Of a DNA stretch of 64,000 bases, positions 53,783 to 62,480 are shown piece by piece (the stretch's first letter is position 1; each line of letters starts with the position of its first letter). A program made the position numbers and the translations under genes. This stretch comes from Pseudomonas sp. TH31 (GTDB lineage: Bacteria > Pseudomonadota > Gammaproteobacteria > Pseudomonadales > Pseudomonadaceae). The stretch spans positions 101,001-165,000 of the forward strand of contig NZ_JAEKEZ010000028.1 in NCBI RefSeq assembly GCF_016650815.1, written 5' to 3'. Below the pieces are notes generated by a model. That model worked only from the letters and a program-made list of their open reading frames with translations, did not search any database and had not been told where the DNA came from.

Positions 53783-56105
53783 ATGACTCGTACTCGATCC
53801 CCTCGCAGCAAAAAAACCACCGTCCAGCGGCCTGCGCCCCTGGCTGGGCTGGGCCCTTAAACTCAGCCTGGTCGGCCTTGTCGTGCTCGCCGGGTTCGCG
53901 GTTTATCTGGACGCCATCGTTCAGGAGAAGTTTTCCGGCAAGCGCTGGACCATTCCGGCCAAGGTGTATGCGCGCCCGCTGGAGCTGTTTACCGGCCAGA
54001 AGCTGAGCAAGGACGACTTCCTCACTGAGCTCGACGCCTTGGGCTACCGACGCGAAGCCGTGAGCAACGGCCCCGGCGCTGCGGCGGTCAACGGCAATAC
54101 CGTCGACTTGAATACCCGTGGCTTCCAGTTCTATGAAGGCATGGAGAAGCCCCAGCCCGTGCGGGTGCGGTTCTCTGGCGACTATGTGGCTGAACTCTCG
54201 GCGACCAACGGTTCGAAGCTTTCTGTGGTGCGGCTGGAGCCGCTGATGATCGGCGGGATTTACCCGAAAAACCTCGAAGACCGCATTCTGATCAAGCTCG
54301 ATCAGGTTCCGCCGTACCTGCTCGACACCCTGGTCGCGGTGGAAGATCGGGATTATTACAGCCACTGGGGTGTGTCTCCCAAATCGATTGCCCGAGCTAT
54401 TTGGGTCAACACCTCTGGCGGCAAGATGACCCAGGGTGGCAGCACGCTGACCCAGCAGTTGGTCAAGAACTTCTACCTGACCAGCGAACGCAGCCTGACC
54501 CGCAAACTCACCGAAGCCATGATGGCGATGTTGCTTGAGTTGCATTACAGCAAACAGGACATTCTTGAGGCTTATCTCAACGAAGTGTTCGTCGGTCAGG
54601 ATGGCCAGCGAGCAGTGCACGGTTTTGGCCTGGCCAGCCAGTTCTTCTTCGGGCAGCCGTTGTCCGAATTGAAACTGCATCAAGTCGCCTTGCTGGTGGG
54701 CATGGTCAAGGGACCGTCCTATTACAACCCGCGCCGTAACCCGGAGCGGGCGCTTGAGCGGCGCAATCTGGTGCTCGATGTACTTGAGCAACAGGGTGTC
54801 GCTACCGCCGAACAGGTCGCTGCGGCGAAGGCTATGCCACTGGGCGTGACGACTCGCGGCAAACTGGCCGACAGCTCGTTCCCGGGCTTTATCGATCTGG
54901 TTAAGCGTCAGTTGCGTGAAGACTATCGCGACGAAGACTTGACCGAGGAAGGCCTGCGGATTTTCACCAGTTTCGACCCGATCCTGCAGATGAAAGCCGA
55001 AGCCTCGGTCAACGACACCTTTAAACGACTGGCCGGACGCAAAGGTTCGGATGACGTCGAAGCGGCCATGGTCGTGACCAACCCGGAAACCGGCGAAGTC
55101 CAGGCCATGATCGGCAGCCGTCAGGCGAGTTTTGCCGGCTTTAACCGTGCGCTGGATGCGGTACGACCGATCGGCTCGTTGATCAAGCCGGCGGTGTACT
55201 TGACCGCCCTTGAGAAACCAAGCAAATACACCTTGACCAGTTGGCTGTCGGATGAATCCTTCTCGGTGAAAGGCGCGGACGGTCAGGTCTGGAAACCGCA
55301 GAATTATGACCGCCGCTCACACGGCACGGTGTTCCTGTACCAAGGGCTGGCGCATTCCTACAACCTGTCGACCGCGCGTCTCGGTTTGGAGCTGGGTGTA
55401 CCGAATGTCCTCAAGACCCTGGCGCGCCTGGGTGTGAGTCGTGAGTTCCCAGCCTTCCCGTCGATGCTGTTGGGAGCGGGTGGCCTGACGCCGATGGAAG
55501 TGGCAACCATGTACCAGACCCTGGCCAACGGCGGTTTCAATACGCCGATGCGCGGGATTCGTAGCGTACTGACCGCAGAAGGCGAGCCACTTAAACGCTA
55601 TCCGTTCCAGATCCAGCAGCGTTTCGATCCAGCGTCCATTTTTCTGATCCAGAGCGCGATGCAGCGCGTCATGCGTGAAGGTACGGGTAGCTCGGTTTAT
55701 AACGTGCTGCCCAAGACCCTGACGCTGGCGGGCAAGACCGGTACCAGTAACGATTCGCGGGACAGCTGGTTCGCCGGTTTCAGTCAGGATCTGCTGGCGG
55801 TGGTCTGGCTGGGGCGCGACGATAACGGCAAGACACCGTTCACTGGTGCCACCGGTGCATTGCAGGTCTGGACCAGTTTCATGCGCAAGGCCGATCCGCT
55901 GCCGCTGGACATGCCGCAGCCGGATAATATCGTTCAGGCCTGGGTAGATTCGCGCACTGGGCAGGGCTCTGATGCCAACTGCCCAGGTGCGGTGCAGATG
56001 CCGTATATTCGCGGCAGTGAACCGCCTCCCGGCGCCGCTTGTGGTGGTCAAGCCCCTGCTTCCGGTGAAACGGTGATGGATTGGGTCAAGGGCTGGATGA
56101 ATTAA
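53783..56105 (+). CDS. mrcB: Penicillin-binding protein 1b, frame broken near the start
   Basis: About 774 aa. Start ATG at 53783 (MTRTRSPRSKK), then the frame changes at A7 (53810-53816): with six A the protein continues to GLRPWLGWALKLSLVGLVVLAGFAVYLDA, the expected membrane anchor. Glycosyltransferase 51 domain with VEDRDYYSHWGVSPKSIARA (catalytic Glu) and QGGSTLTQQLVKNFYL; transpeptidase with RPIGSLIKP (active Ser, SxxK) and LAGKTGTSND. It polymerises and crosslinks peptidoglycan. Starting downstream at GTG 53883 would lose the anchor. The extra A is the only insertion-type shift in the window. Confidence 0.93.
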
Positions 56106-56121
56106 GCAAAGAGGGTTTCAA

Positions 56122-56844
56122 GTGAATAAGTGGTTGATTCCAGCGGTTACCGCCGTGGCTTTGCTCAGCGGTTGTTCCACCGTACAGCGCGGTTCGATTC
56201 CGGTTGTGGACTCCGGCAGCGCTGTGTCCAACAGTGAGCGGATTCAGGCGAATGGCGGTTTTCGCAAGACGACAGTGAAACGTCCGGTGCAAGGTCAGCC
56301 CCAGGCCATCCCGCAAGGTGATAGCGGTGTGGTGGTGATGGTGCCTGGCGGTGGCGCCGTGACTTCGGCCCCGATCAGCACTTCGCCGATCACGCCGGGC
56401 CCGATTGATACGTCGCCGGTTCAGTCCGCGCCGATCAATCAGGGCAGCTACAGCATGCCGTCGACACCGAGCGGGATTCCGTCGGCAAGCGCCGGTGGCG
56501 GCTTGTCTGCCGACGAGCAACTGGATGGCCCGGTATTGGCATTGCTGACCACGGCTCAACAGCAACAGGCCGGTGGCGACCTTAACGGTGCGTCTTCCAG
56601 TCTGGAGCGCGCTCAGCGAGTGGCTCCGCGTGAGCCGCAAGTGCTTTATCGTCTGGCGCAGGTACGCATGGCTCAAGGCGATGCACCACAAGCCGAGCAA
56701 TTCGCTCGTCGTGGTCTGACCTTCGCCAGTGGCCGTCCGGATCTGCAGGCCAACCTGTGGGAACTGATCGCTCAAGCTCGCGAGAAGCAGGGTGATGCCG
56801 CTGGCGCCGCACTGGCCCGTCAGAAGGCCAAGGTTGCGCTGTGA
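56122..56844 (+). CDS. Tetratricopeptide lipoprotein, Pro/Gly/Ser-rich
   Basis: 240 aa. Lipoprotein signal ending LLSGC (Cys15). Residues 20-130 are low-complexity with repeated PIS/PID/PIN triplets and a Gly-Ser stretch, likely disordered. Residues about 135-240 carry two TPR units (QQQQAGGDLNGASSSLERAQRVAPREPQVLYRLAQVRMAQGDAPQAEQFARRGL). Conserved downstream of mrcB; a role with PBP1b (LpoB-like activator) is suggested by position, TPR and lipid anchor, but not shown. Confidence 0.85.
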   Translation: MNKWLIPAVTAVALLSGCSTVQRGSIPVVDSGSAVSNSERIQANGGFRKTTVKRPVQGQPQAIPQGDSGVVVMVPGGGAVTSAPISTSPITPGPIDTSPVQSAPINQGSYSMPSTPSGIPSASAGGGLSADEQLDGPVLALLTTAQQQQAGGDLNGASSSLERAQRVAPREPQVLYRLAQVRMAQGDAPQAEQFARRGLTFASGRPDLQANLWELIAQAREKQGDAAGAALARQKAKVAL

Positions 56845-57179
56845 TGGATGCACGCTTCCCTAAAATTGCCGAGCAGTTGCTGCTGATCGAGCGTGAGCTG
56901 CGGATTCAGGGCTGGTGGGACGAGGTCTCGCCAAGTGCTGAATCACTGTCCAGTGTTGAACCGTTCTCGGTCGACACCCTGGACTTTGAGCAATGGCTGC
57001 AATGGATCTTCTTGCCGCGCATGAAGGTGATCCTGGAGCAGGATCTGCCGTTGCCCAATGCGTCGGGTATTCAGGAAATGGCCGAGATGGTCTTTGCCGC
57101 CCGCAATGTCCAGGGCAAGGATCGGTATCTGCAGGTCCTGCTCAAAGAGTTCGATCAACTGATCGTTGCCTCTCGCTAA
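56841..57179 (+). CDS. yqcC: YqcC family protein (DUF446)
   Basis: 112 aa, all-helical YqcC-like: IAEQLLLIERELRIQGWWDEVSPSAESLSSVEPFSVDTLDFEQWLQWIFLPRMKVILEQ. Seen in other bacteria next to the pseudouridine synthase truC; here it is coupled to the TPR lipoprotein by 4 bases. Function unknown. Confidence 0.88.
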   Translation: MMDARFPKIAEQLLLIERELRIQGWWDEVSPSAESLSSVEPFSVDTLDFEQWLQWIFLPRMKVILEQDLPLPNASGIQEMAEMVFAARNVQGKDRYLQVLLKEFDQLIVASR

Positions 57180-57197
57180 CGCCGATCTTTCGTAGGG

Positions 57198-57311
57198 CTC
57201 GTAGGAGCTGTCGAGTGAAACGAGGCTGCGATCTTTTGATCTTGTTTTTGAAGGTAAAATCAAAAGATCGCAGCCTCGTTTCACTCGACAGCTCCTACAG
57301 GCTCCTACAGG
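57198..57311. repeat. REP palindrome pair, GTCGAGTGAAACGAG variant, with duplicated end
   Basis: Inverted copies of GTAGGAGCTGTCGAGTGAAA-CGAGGCTGCGATC at 57200-57240 and about 57261-57300, then GCTCCTACAG is directly repeated at 57301-57310. The centre differs from other copies (TCGAGTGAAACGA in place of GCCGAAGG). Confidence 0.88.
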
Positions 57312-57314
57312 TGT

Positions 57315-57737
57315 TTATTGGCAGTTCTGTGCAATCTGTTTCTGTGCTTCGGTGGTGCGCTCCTGACGTTGTTCGTCGGTCAGGCGGCGCATTTCTCCGT
57401 CGACATCCTCCCGTAGTCGCGGGTTGTTCTGCAGTTGAGCGAGGTTCGTTCGAGCCTGTTCGCAGAATGTCTTGAGCTGGGCTTGCTGCTCGGCGACCTG
57501 CTTTTTCACTGTCTTATCGATGGCCTGTTGGTCGCCAATGGCGCCACCGTGTGCGGGTGCGGTGGGTTTGCCGACCGGCGGAGCGGGCGTGACCACGGTG
57601 GTGGTTTGCTGTCCTTGAGGCGGCTGGGCATCGAAGTGGGTCACCCCTTGGGCGTCCACCCACTTGTAGATCTGAGCGGCCATGCACAAAGGGCTCAGGG
57701 TGATCAGCAGACTGGCGGTGAAGAAGAACGTACGCAT
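57315..57737 (-). CDS. DUF4124 periplasmic protein
   Basis: 140 aa. Sec signal (MRTFFFTASLLITLSPLCMAA), then the DUF4124 domain AQIYKWVDAQGVTHFDAQPPQGQQTTTV (about 22-50), a Pro/Ala-rich hinge and a helical C-terminus with many Gln. Family is common in gamma-proteobacterial periplasms; function unknown. Confidence 0.88.
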   Translation of the reverse strand: MRTFFFTASLLITLSPLCMAAQIYKWVDAQGVTHFDAQPPQGQQTTTVVTPAPPVGKPTAPAHGGAIGDQQAIDKTVKKQVAEQQAQLKTFCEQARTNLAQLQNNPRLREDVDGEMRRLTDEQRQERTTEAQKQIAQNCQ

Positions 57738-58138
57738 GCCATTTCCTTGTCATAAGTTGCGCAATTGAAACTAACACACTTGCGGTTTACGGGTTTTTTC
57801 TTGCGTTCTCATGTGCTTACTCACAATAAAGCACACAGACGACTTGACTTGCAGAGGACGAAACAGAAGAATCCAAAGTCCGCTGTAGAGGGACTGCCAG
57901 AAGCAGACCCACTCGGTAGATCATGAGGCGCATACCCGCGCCGACCTGTTACACCCGCAACGCGTTACCTCGCGCTGGGTGGGAAAGGCCCGCAACACTT
58001 GGGACGATCCCAATACTTGCTCAGTCAGTGCTGACGTAGTCGGCGACCACCGTCGCTCATGCTCTGCCGAGAAGTAAACCTATTAAGACCCGTCCCCTTT
58101 TGTGTGGACGGTATTCTGGCGTTTTAGAGGTGAACAAC
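57738..58138 (+). other. Long leader of ilvI, candidate structured RNA or attenuator
   Basis: About 400 bases without a convincing protein gene before ilvI. Short inverted repeats are frequent: GCGC/GCGC, CGCG-TTACCT-CGCG, TTGGGA-CGA-TCCCAA (about 57999-58013), GTCAG-TGC-TGAC (about 58024-58035) and CCGTCC...GGACGG just before the coding region. No leader peptide rich in Leu/Ile/Val is seen in any frame. The region between 57840 and 58080 is dense with such stems, unlike an ordinary promoter region. Confidence 0.5.
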
Positions 58139-59863
58139 GTGGAGCTTTTATCTGGCGGTGAGATGCTCGTCCGCTTTTTGCGTGACGAAGGCGTCAAATA
58201 TATCTACGGGTACCCGGGCGGTGCTCTCCTTCATGTCTACGATGCCCTGTTCAAAGAACCGGAAGTGACCCACATCCTGGTTCGTCACGAACAGGCTGCG
58301 ACCCATATGGCTGACGGTTATGCCCGTGCCACCGGTAAAGCCGGTGTGGTACTGGTGACTTCCGGCCCGGGCGCAACCAACGCCATCACCGGTATTGCCA
58401 CGGCCTATATGGACTCCATTCCGATGGTGGTCATTTCCGGCCAGGTGCCTAGCAACATGGTAGGTACCGACGCGTTCCAGGAAACTGACATGATCGGTAT
58501 CTCCCGGCCGATCGTGAAGCACAGCTTCATGATCAAGCACGCTTCGGAAATCCCGGAAGTCATGAAGAAGGCGTTCTACCTGGCGCAATCCGGTCGTCCT
58601 GGTCCGGTCGTTGTCGATATTCCGAAAGACATGACCAACCCGGCCGAGAAGTTCGAATACATCTTCCCGAAAAAAGCCAAGCTGCGTTCCTACAGCCCAG
58701 CTGTTCGCGGTCACTCCGGGCAAATTCGCAAGGCAGCAGAAATGCTCCTGGCGGCCAAGCGTCCGGTGATGTACGCCGGCGGCGGCGTGATCCTCGGTGG
58801 TGGCTCCGCGCCGCTGACCGAATTGGCGAAGATGCTCAACCTGCCAGTGACCAATACCCTGATGGGCCTGGGTGCCTATCCTGGCACTGATCGTCAGTTC
58901 ATCGGCATGCTCGGCATGCACGGCAGCTACACCGCCAACCTGGCGATGCACCATGCCGACGTGATCCTGGCAGTCGGCGCGCGTTTCGATGACCGCGTGA
59001 TCAACGGCCCGGCGAAGTTCTGCCCGAATGCCAAGATCATTCACATCGACATCGACCCGGCTTCGATCTCCAAGACCATCAAGGCTGACGTACCTATCGT
59101 TGGTCCGGTCGAGAGCGTCCTGAGCGAAATGGTCGCGATCCTCAAGGAAATCGGCGAGACCCCGAACAAGGAGTCCGTTGCCAGTTGGTGGAAGCAAGTT
59201 GACGAGTGGCGCGGTGACCGCGGCCTGTTCCCTTACGACAAGGGCGACGGCAGCATCATCAAGCCGCAAACCGTGGTCGAAACCCTGTGCGAAGTGACCA
59301 AGGGCGATGCCTTTGTCGCCTCCGACGTGGGCCAGCACCAAATGTTCGCGGCGCAGTACTACAAGTTCGACAAGCCTAACCGCTGGATCAACTCCGGCGG
59401 CCTGGGCACCATGGGCTTCGGTTTCCCGGCGGCCATGGGCATCAAGTTGAGCTTCCCGGATGCCGACGTCGTTTGCGTGACAGGCGAGGGCAGTATCCAG
59501 ATGAACATTCAGGAACTGTCCACCTGCCTGCAATACGGGTTACCGGTAAAAATCGTCATCCTGAACAACGGTGTTCTGGGTATGGTTCGCCAGTGGCAAG
59601 ACATGAGCTATGGCAGTCGTCACTCGCATTCCTACATGGAGTCGTTGCCTGACTTCGTCAAACTGGCAGAGGCCTATGGTCACGTCGGCATGCGCATCAC
59701 CGACTCGAAAGAATTGAAGTCGAAGATGGAAGAAGCGTTCGCCATGAAAGATCGCCTGGTGGTGCTCGATATTTCGGTCGATACCAGCGAGCACGTCTAC
59801 CCGATGCAGATCAAAGACGGCTCCATGCGCGATATGTGGCTGAGCAAGACGGAGCGTACATAA
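58139..59863 (+). CDS. ilvI: Acetolactate synthase large subunit
   Basis: 574 aa TPP/FAD enzyme. TPP-binding N-domain GYPGGALLHVYDALF...HILVRHEQAATHMADGYARATGKAG (Glu47-type), FAD segment RPVMYAGGGVILGGGSAPL, and C-terminal ThDP motif GEGSIQMNIQELSTCLQYGLPVKIVILNN. First step of valine, leucine and isoleucine synthesis. Start taken at GTG 58139 (translates as MELLSGGEMLVRFL), with AGAGGTG 7 bases upstream. Operon ilvIHC. Confidence 0.95.
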   Translation: MELLSGGEMLVRFLRDEGVKYIYGYPGGALLHVYDALFKEPEVTHILVRHEQAATHMADGYARATGKAGVVLVTSGPGATNAITGIATAYMDSIPMVVISGQVPSNMVGTDAFQETDMIGISRPIVKHSFMIKHASEIPEVMKKAFYLAQSGRPGPVVVDIPKDMTNPAEKFEYIFPKKAKLRSYSPAVRGHSGQIRKAAEMLLAAKRPVMYAGGGVILGGGSAPLTELAKMLNLPVTNTLMGLGAYPGTDRQFIGMLGMHGSYTANLAMHHADVILAVGARFDDRVINGPAKFCPNAKIIHIDIDPASISKTIKADVPIVGPVESVLSEMVAILKEIGETPNKESVASWWKQVDEWRGDRGLFPYDKGDGSIIKPQTVVETLCEVTKGDAFVASDVGQHQMFAAQYYKFDKPNRWINSGGLGTMGFGFPAAMGIKLSFPDADVVCVTGEGSIQMNIQELSTCLQYGLPVKIVILNNGVLGMVRQWQDMSYGSRHSHSYMESLPDFVKLAEAYGHVGMRITDSKELKSKMEEAFAMKDRLVVLDISVDTSEHVYPMQIKDGSMRDMWLSKTERT

Positions 59864-59865
59864 TC

Positions 59866-60357
59866 ATGCGGCACATTATTTCCCTGCTTCTGGAAAACGA
59901 ACCGGGCGCTCTGTCTCGTGTAGTCGGCCTGTTCTCGCAGCGCAACTACAACATCGAAAGCCTGACCGTGGCACCTACCGAAGATCCGACCCTGTCGCGT
60001 CTGACGTTGACCACCGTCGGCCACGATGAGGTCATCGAGCAGATCACCAAGAACCTGAACAAGCTGATCGAAGTGGTCAAATTGGTCGACCTGTCGGAGA
60101 GTGCTCACATCGAGCGTGAACTGATGCTGGTCAAGGTCAAGGCCACCGGCGCCCAGCGCGCTGAGATCAAACGTACGACGGACATATTTCGTGGGCAAAT
60201 TGTCGACGTGAGCAGCAGTGTCTACACCGTACAATTGACCGGCACCAGCGATAAGCTCGACAGCTTTATTCAGTCCATTGGTACCGCTTCGATCCTGGAA
60301 ACCGTCCGTAGCGGCGTAACCGGTATTGCTCGCGGCGACAAAGTACTCAGCATCTAA
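59866..60357 (+). CDS. ilvH: Acetolactate synthase small subunit
   Basis: 163 aa. N-terminal ACT domain MRHIISLLLENEPGALSRVVGLFSQRNYNIESLTVAPTEDP, which binds valine for feedback, then the C-terminal dimer domain IKRTTDIFRGQIVDVSSSVYTVQLTG. Two bases after ilvI. Confidence 0.96.
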   Translation: MRHIISLLLENEPGALSRVVGLFSQRNYNIESLTVAPTEDPTLSRLTLTTVGHDEVIEQITKNLNKLIEVVKLVDLSESAHIERELMLVKVKATGAQRAEIKRTTDIFRGQIVDVSSSVYTVQLTGTSDKLDSFIQSIGTASILETVRSGVTGIARGDKVLSI

Positions 60358-60405
60358 TCAAAATTAGTGAATGGCCTGAACGGCCTGGATATATAGGGGA
60401 ATTTC

Positions 60406-61422
60406 ATGAAAGTTTATTACGAAAAAGACTGCGACCTGTCGATCATCCAGGGCAAGAAAGTTGCCATCATCGGTTACGGTTCCCAGGGCCACGCTCAAGC
60501 GTGCAACCTGAAAGACTCCGGCGTTGACGTTACTGTCGGCCTGCGTAAAGGTTCGGCCACTGTTGCCAAAGCCGAAGCTCATGGCCTGAAAGTGACTGAC
60601 GTTGCTTCCGCTGTTGCGGCTGCCGACCTGGTCATGATCCTGACCCCGGACGAGTTCCAGTCTGCCCTGTACAAGGATGAAATCGAGCCGAACATCAAGA
60701 AAGGCGCCACCCTGGCCTTCTCCCACGGCTTCGCGATCCACTACAACCAGGTTGTTCCGCGCTCCGACCTCGACGTGATCATGATCGCGCCGAAAGCACC
60801 GGGCCACACCGTACGTTCCGAGTTCGTAAAGGGCGGCGGTATTCCTGACCTGATCGCTATCTACCAGGATGCTTCGGGCAACGCCAAAAACGTTGCACTG
60901 TCCTACGCAGCTGGCGTTGGTGGCGGTCGTACCGGCATCATCGAAACCACCTTCAAGGACGAGACCGAAACCGACCTGTTCGGCGAACAAGCCGTTCTGT
61001 GCGGCGGTACCGTTGAACTGGTCAAGGCCGGTTTCGAAACCCTGGTTGAAGCTGGCTACGCGCCTGAAATGGCCTACTTCGAATGCTTGCACGAACTGAA
61101 GTTGATTGTTGACCTCATGTACGAAGGCGGTATCGCCAACATGAACTACTCGATCTCCAACAACGCTGAGTACGGCGAGTACGTGACGGGTCCGGAAGTC
61201 ATCAACGCCGAATCTCGACAGGCTATGCGTAACGCCCTGAAACGTATTCAGGATGGCGAATACGCCAAGATGTTCATCAGCGAAGGCGCTACCGGCTATC
61301 CTTCGATGACCGCCAAGCGTCGTAACAACGCCGCTCACGGTATCGAAATCATCGGCGAGCAACTGCGCTCCATGATGCCGTGGATCGGTGCCAACAAGAT
61401 CGTCGACAAAGCCAAAAACTAA
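60406..61422 (+). CDS. ilvC: Ketol-acid reductoisomerase
   Basis: 338 aa class I enzyme. NADPH loop VAIIGYGSQGHAQACNLKDSGVDVTVGLRKGS near the N-terminus; metal site with ETTFKDETETDLFGEQAVLCGG; C-terminal ECLHELKLIVDLMYEGG. Converts acetolactate to dihydroxyisovalerate. Own terminator follows. Confidence 0.97.
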   Translation: MKVYYEKDCDLSIIQGKKVAIIGYGSQGHAQACNLKDSGVDVTVGLRKGSATVAKAEAHGLKVTDVASAVAAADLVMILTPDEFQSALYKDEIEPNIKKGATLAFSHGFAIHYNQVVPRSDLDVIMIAPKAPGHTVRSEFVKGGGIPDLIAIYQDASGNAKNVALSYAAGVGGGRTGIIETTFKDETETDLFGEQAVLCGGTVELVKAGFETLVEAGYAPEMAYFECLHELKLIVDLMYEGGIANMNYSISNNAEYGEYVTGPEVINAESRQAMRNALKRIQDGEYAKMFISEGATGYPSMTAKRRNNAAHGIEIIGEQLRSMMPWIGANKIVDKAKN

Positions 61423-61440
61423 GTCGCACGCTTGTACGAG

Positions 61441-61466
61441 AAACGCGGCCTAGGCCGCGTTTTTTC
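61441..61466 (+). terminator. Terminator of ilvIHC
   Basis: Hairpin AAACGCGGCC-TA-GGCCGCGTTT followed by T-rich tail, 19 bases after the ilvC stop. Confidence 0.9.
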
Positions 61467-61567
61467 GTTTGGGTCACCGGTTCTGGTATAAAGCTGCATC
61501 GTTTGTGGCCGAACCGTCGTCCCAGACACCTGTCGAATACTTTCCATCCTGTTGCAAGGTAATGTCC

Positions 61568-62422
61568 ATGAGCGAACGTCCCGAAGAGCCAAGCCAGGCT
61601 CCTGACGCCGAAAGTCTGCTGCCCATCGATGAGCACATCGAAGAAGGGCATGACGCTGAAGGTCGTAAAGTCCGGCATCGTGGTATCTATCTTCTGCCGA
61701 ACCTGTTCACCACTGCGAACCTGTTCGCAGGGTTCTATTCCATCATCAACTCGATGAGTGCCCAGGCTGCCTTGAGCGCCGGCGACTCGGTCAGTGCCAG
61801 CAAGTATTTTGCGTTCGCCGCCATCGCGATTTTCGTCGCCATGGTGCTGGACGGTCTTGATGGTCGGGTTGCCCGCATGACCAACACCCAGAGCGCTTTC
61901 GGCGCCGAGTACGACTCGCTGTCGGATATGGTCGCTTTCGGCGTTGCACCGGCGTTGCTTGCGTTCGGCTGGGCCCTCGGCGATATGGGTAAGGTCGGCT
62001 GGATGGTTGCCTTCATCTATGTGGCGGGCGCGGCGTTGCGTCTGGCCCGGTTCAATACCCAGGTCGGTACGGCGGACAAGCGCTACTTCATTGGCCTGGC
62101 CAGTCCGGCGGCGGCGGGTGTCGTTGCTGGAATCGTCTGGGCATTCAGCGATTACGGCATCCAGGGTTCCAAGATGTCGTTCCTGGTGGCTTTGATGGTG
62201 GCGGCTGCCGGTATGCTGATGGTCAGCAATATCAAGTACAACAGCTTCAAGGAACTGGACTTGAAAGGGCGTGTACCTTTTGTGGCGATCCTTGCCGTGG
62301 TGTTGGTGTTCGCCGTCGTATTCAGTGATCCGCCACGCATTCTGCTGCTGGTGTTCCTTGGGTATGCAGCCTCTGGTCCGGTTCAGTATCTGTTACGTCT
62401 TCGTCGGAATAAACACGTGTAA
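61568..62422 (+). CDS. pssA: CDP-diacylglycerol-serine O-phosphatidyltransferase
   Basis: 284 aa membrane enzyme making phosphatidylserine, the precursor of phosphatidylethanolamine. CDP-alcohol phosphotransferase motif DGLDGRVAR...GAEYDSLSD (D-x2-DG-x2-AR-x8-G-x3-D-x3-D). About eight helices after a hydrophilic N-terminus of about 45 residues. ATG 61568 has AAGG at a better distance than the ATG two codons earlier. Same order ilvC-pssA-msrP as PAO1. Confidence 0.94.
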   Translation: MSERPEEPSQAPDAESLLPIDEHIEEGHDAEGRKVRHRGIYLLPNLFTTANLFAGFYSIINSMSAQAALSAGDSVSASKYFAFAAIAIFVAMVLDGLDGRVARMTNTQSAFGAEYDSLSDMVAFGVAPALLAFGWALGDMGKVGWMVAFIYVAGAALRLARFNTQVGTADKRYFIGLASPAAAGVVAGIVWAFSDYGIQGSKMSFLVALMVAAAGMLMVSNIKYNSFKELDLKGRVPFVAILAVVLVFAVVFSDPPRILLLVFLGYAASGPVQYLLRLRRNKHV

Positions 62423-62480
62423 TTTCCCTCATACTCCGCAGTCTATTGGTGCATCTGTTCTCCAATGCTGCGGAGTTGCC

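Noticed and set aside
57920..58045. Possible leader peptide for ilvI attenuation (ATG near 57923)
   Set aside because: The frame MRRIPAPTCYTRNALPRAGW has no run of Leu, Ile or Val codons and no ribosome site, so it does not look like an attenuator peptide.
58148..59533. 461-codon minus-strand frame opposite ilvI
   Set aside because: Antisense to a fully conserved enzyme; no family features.
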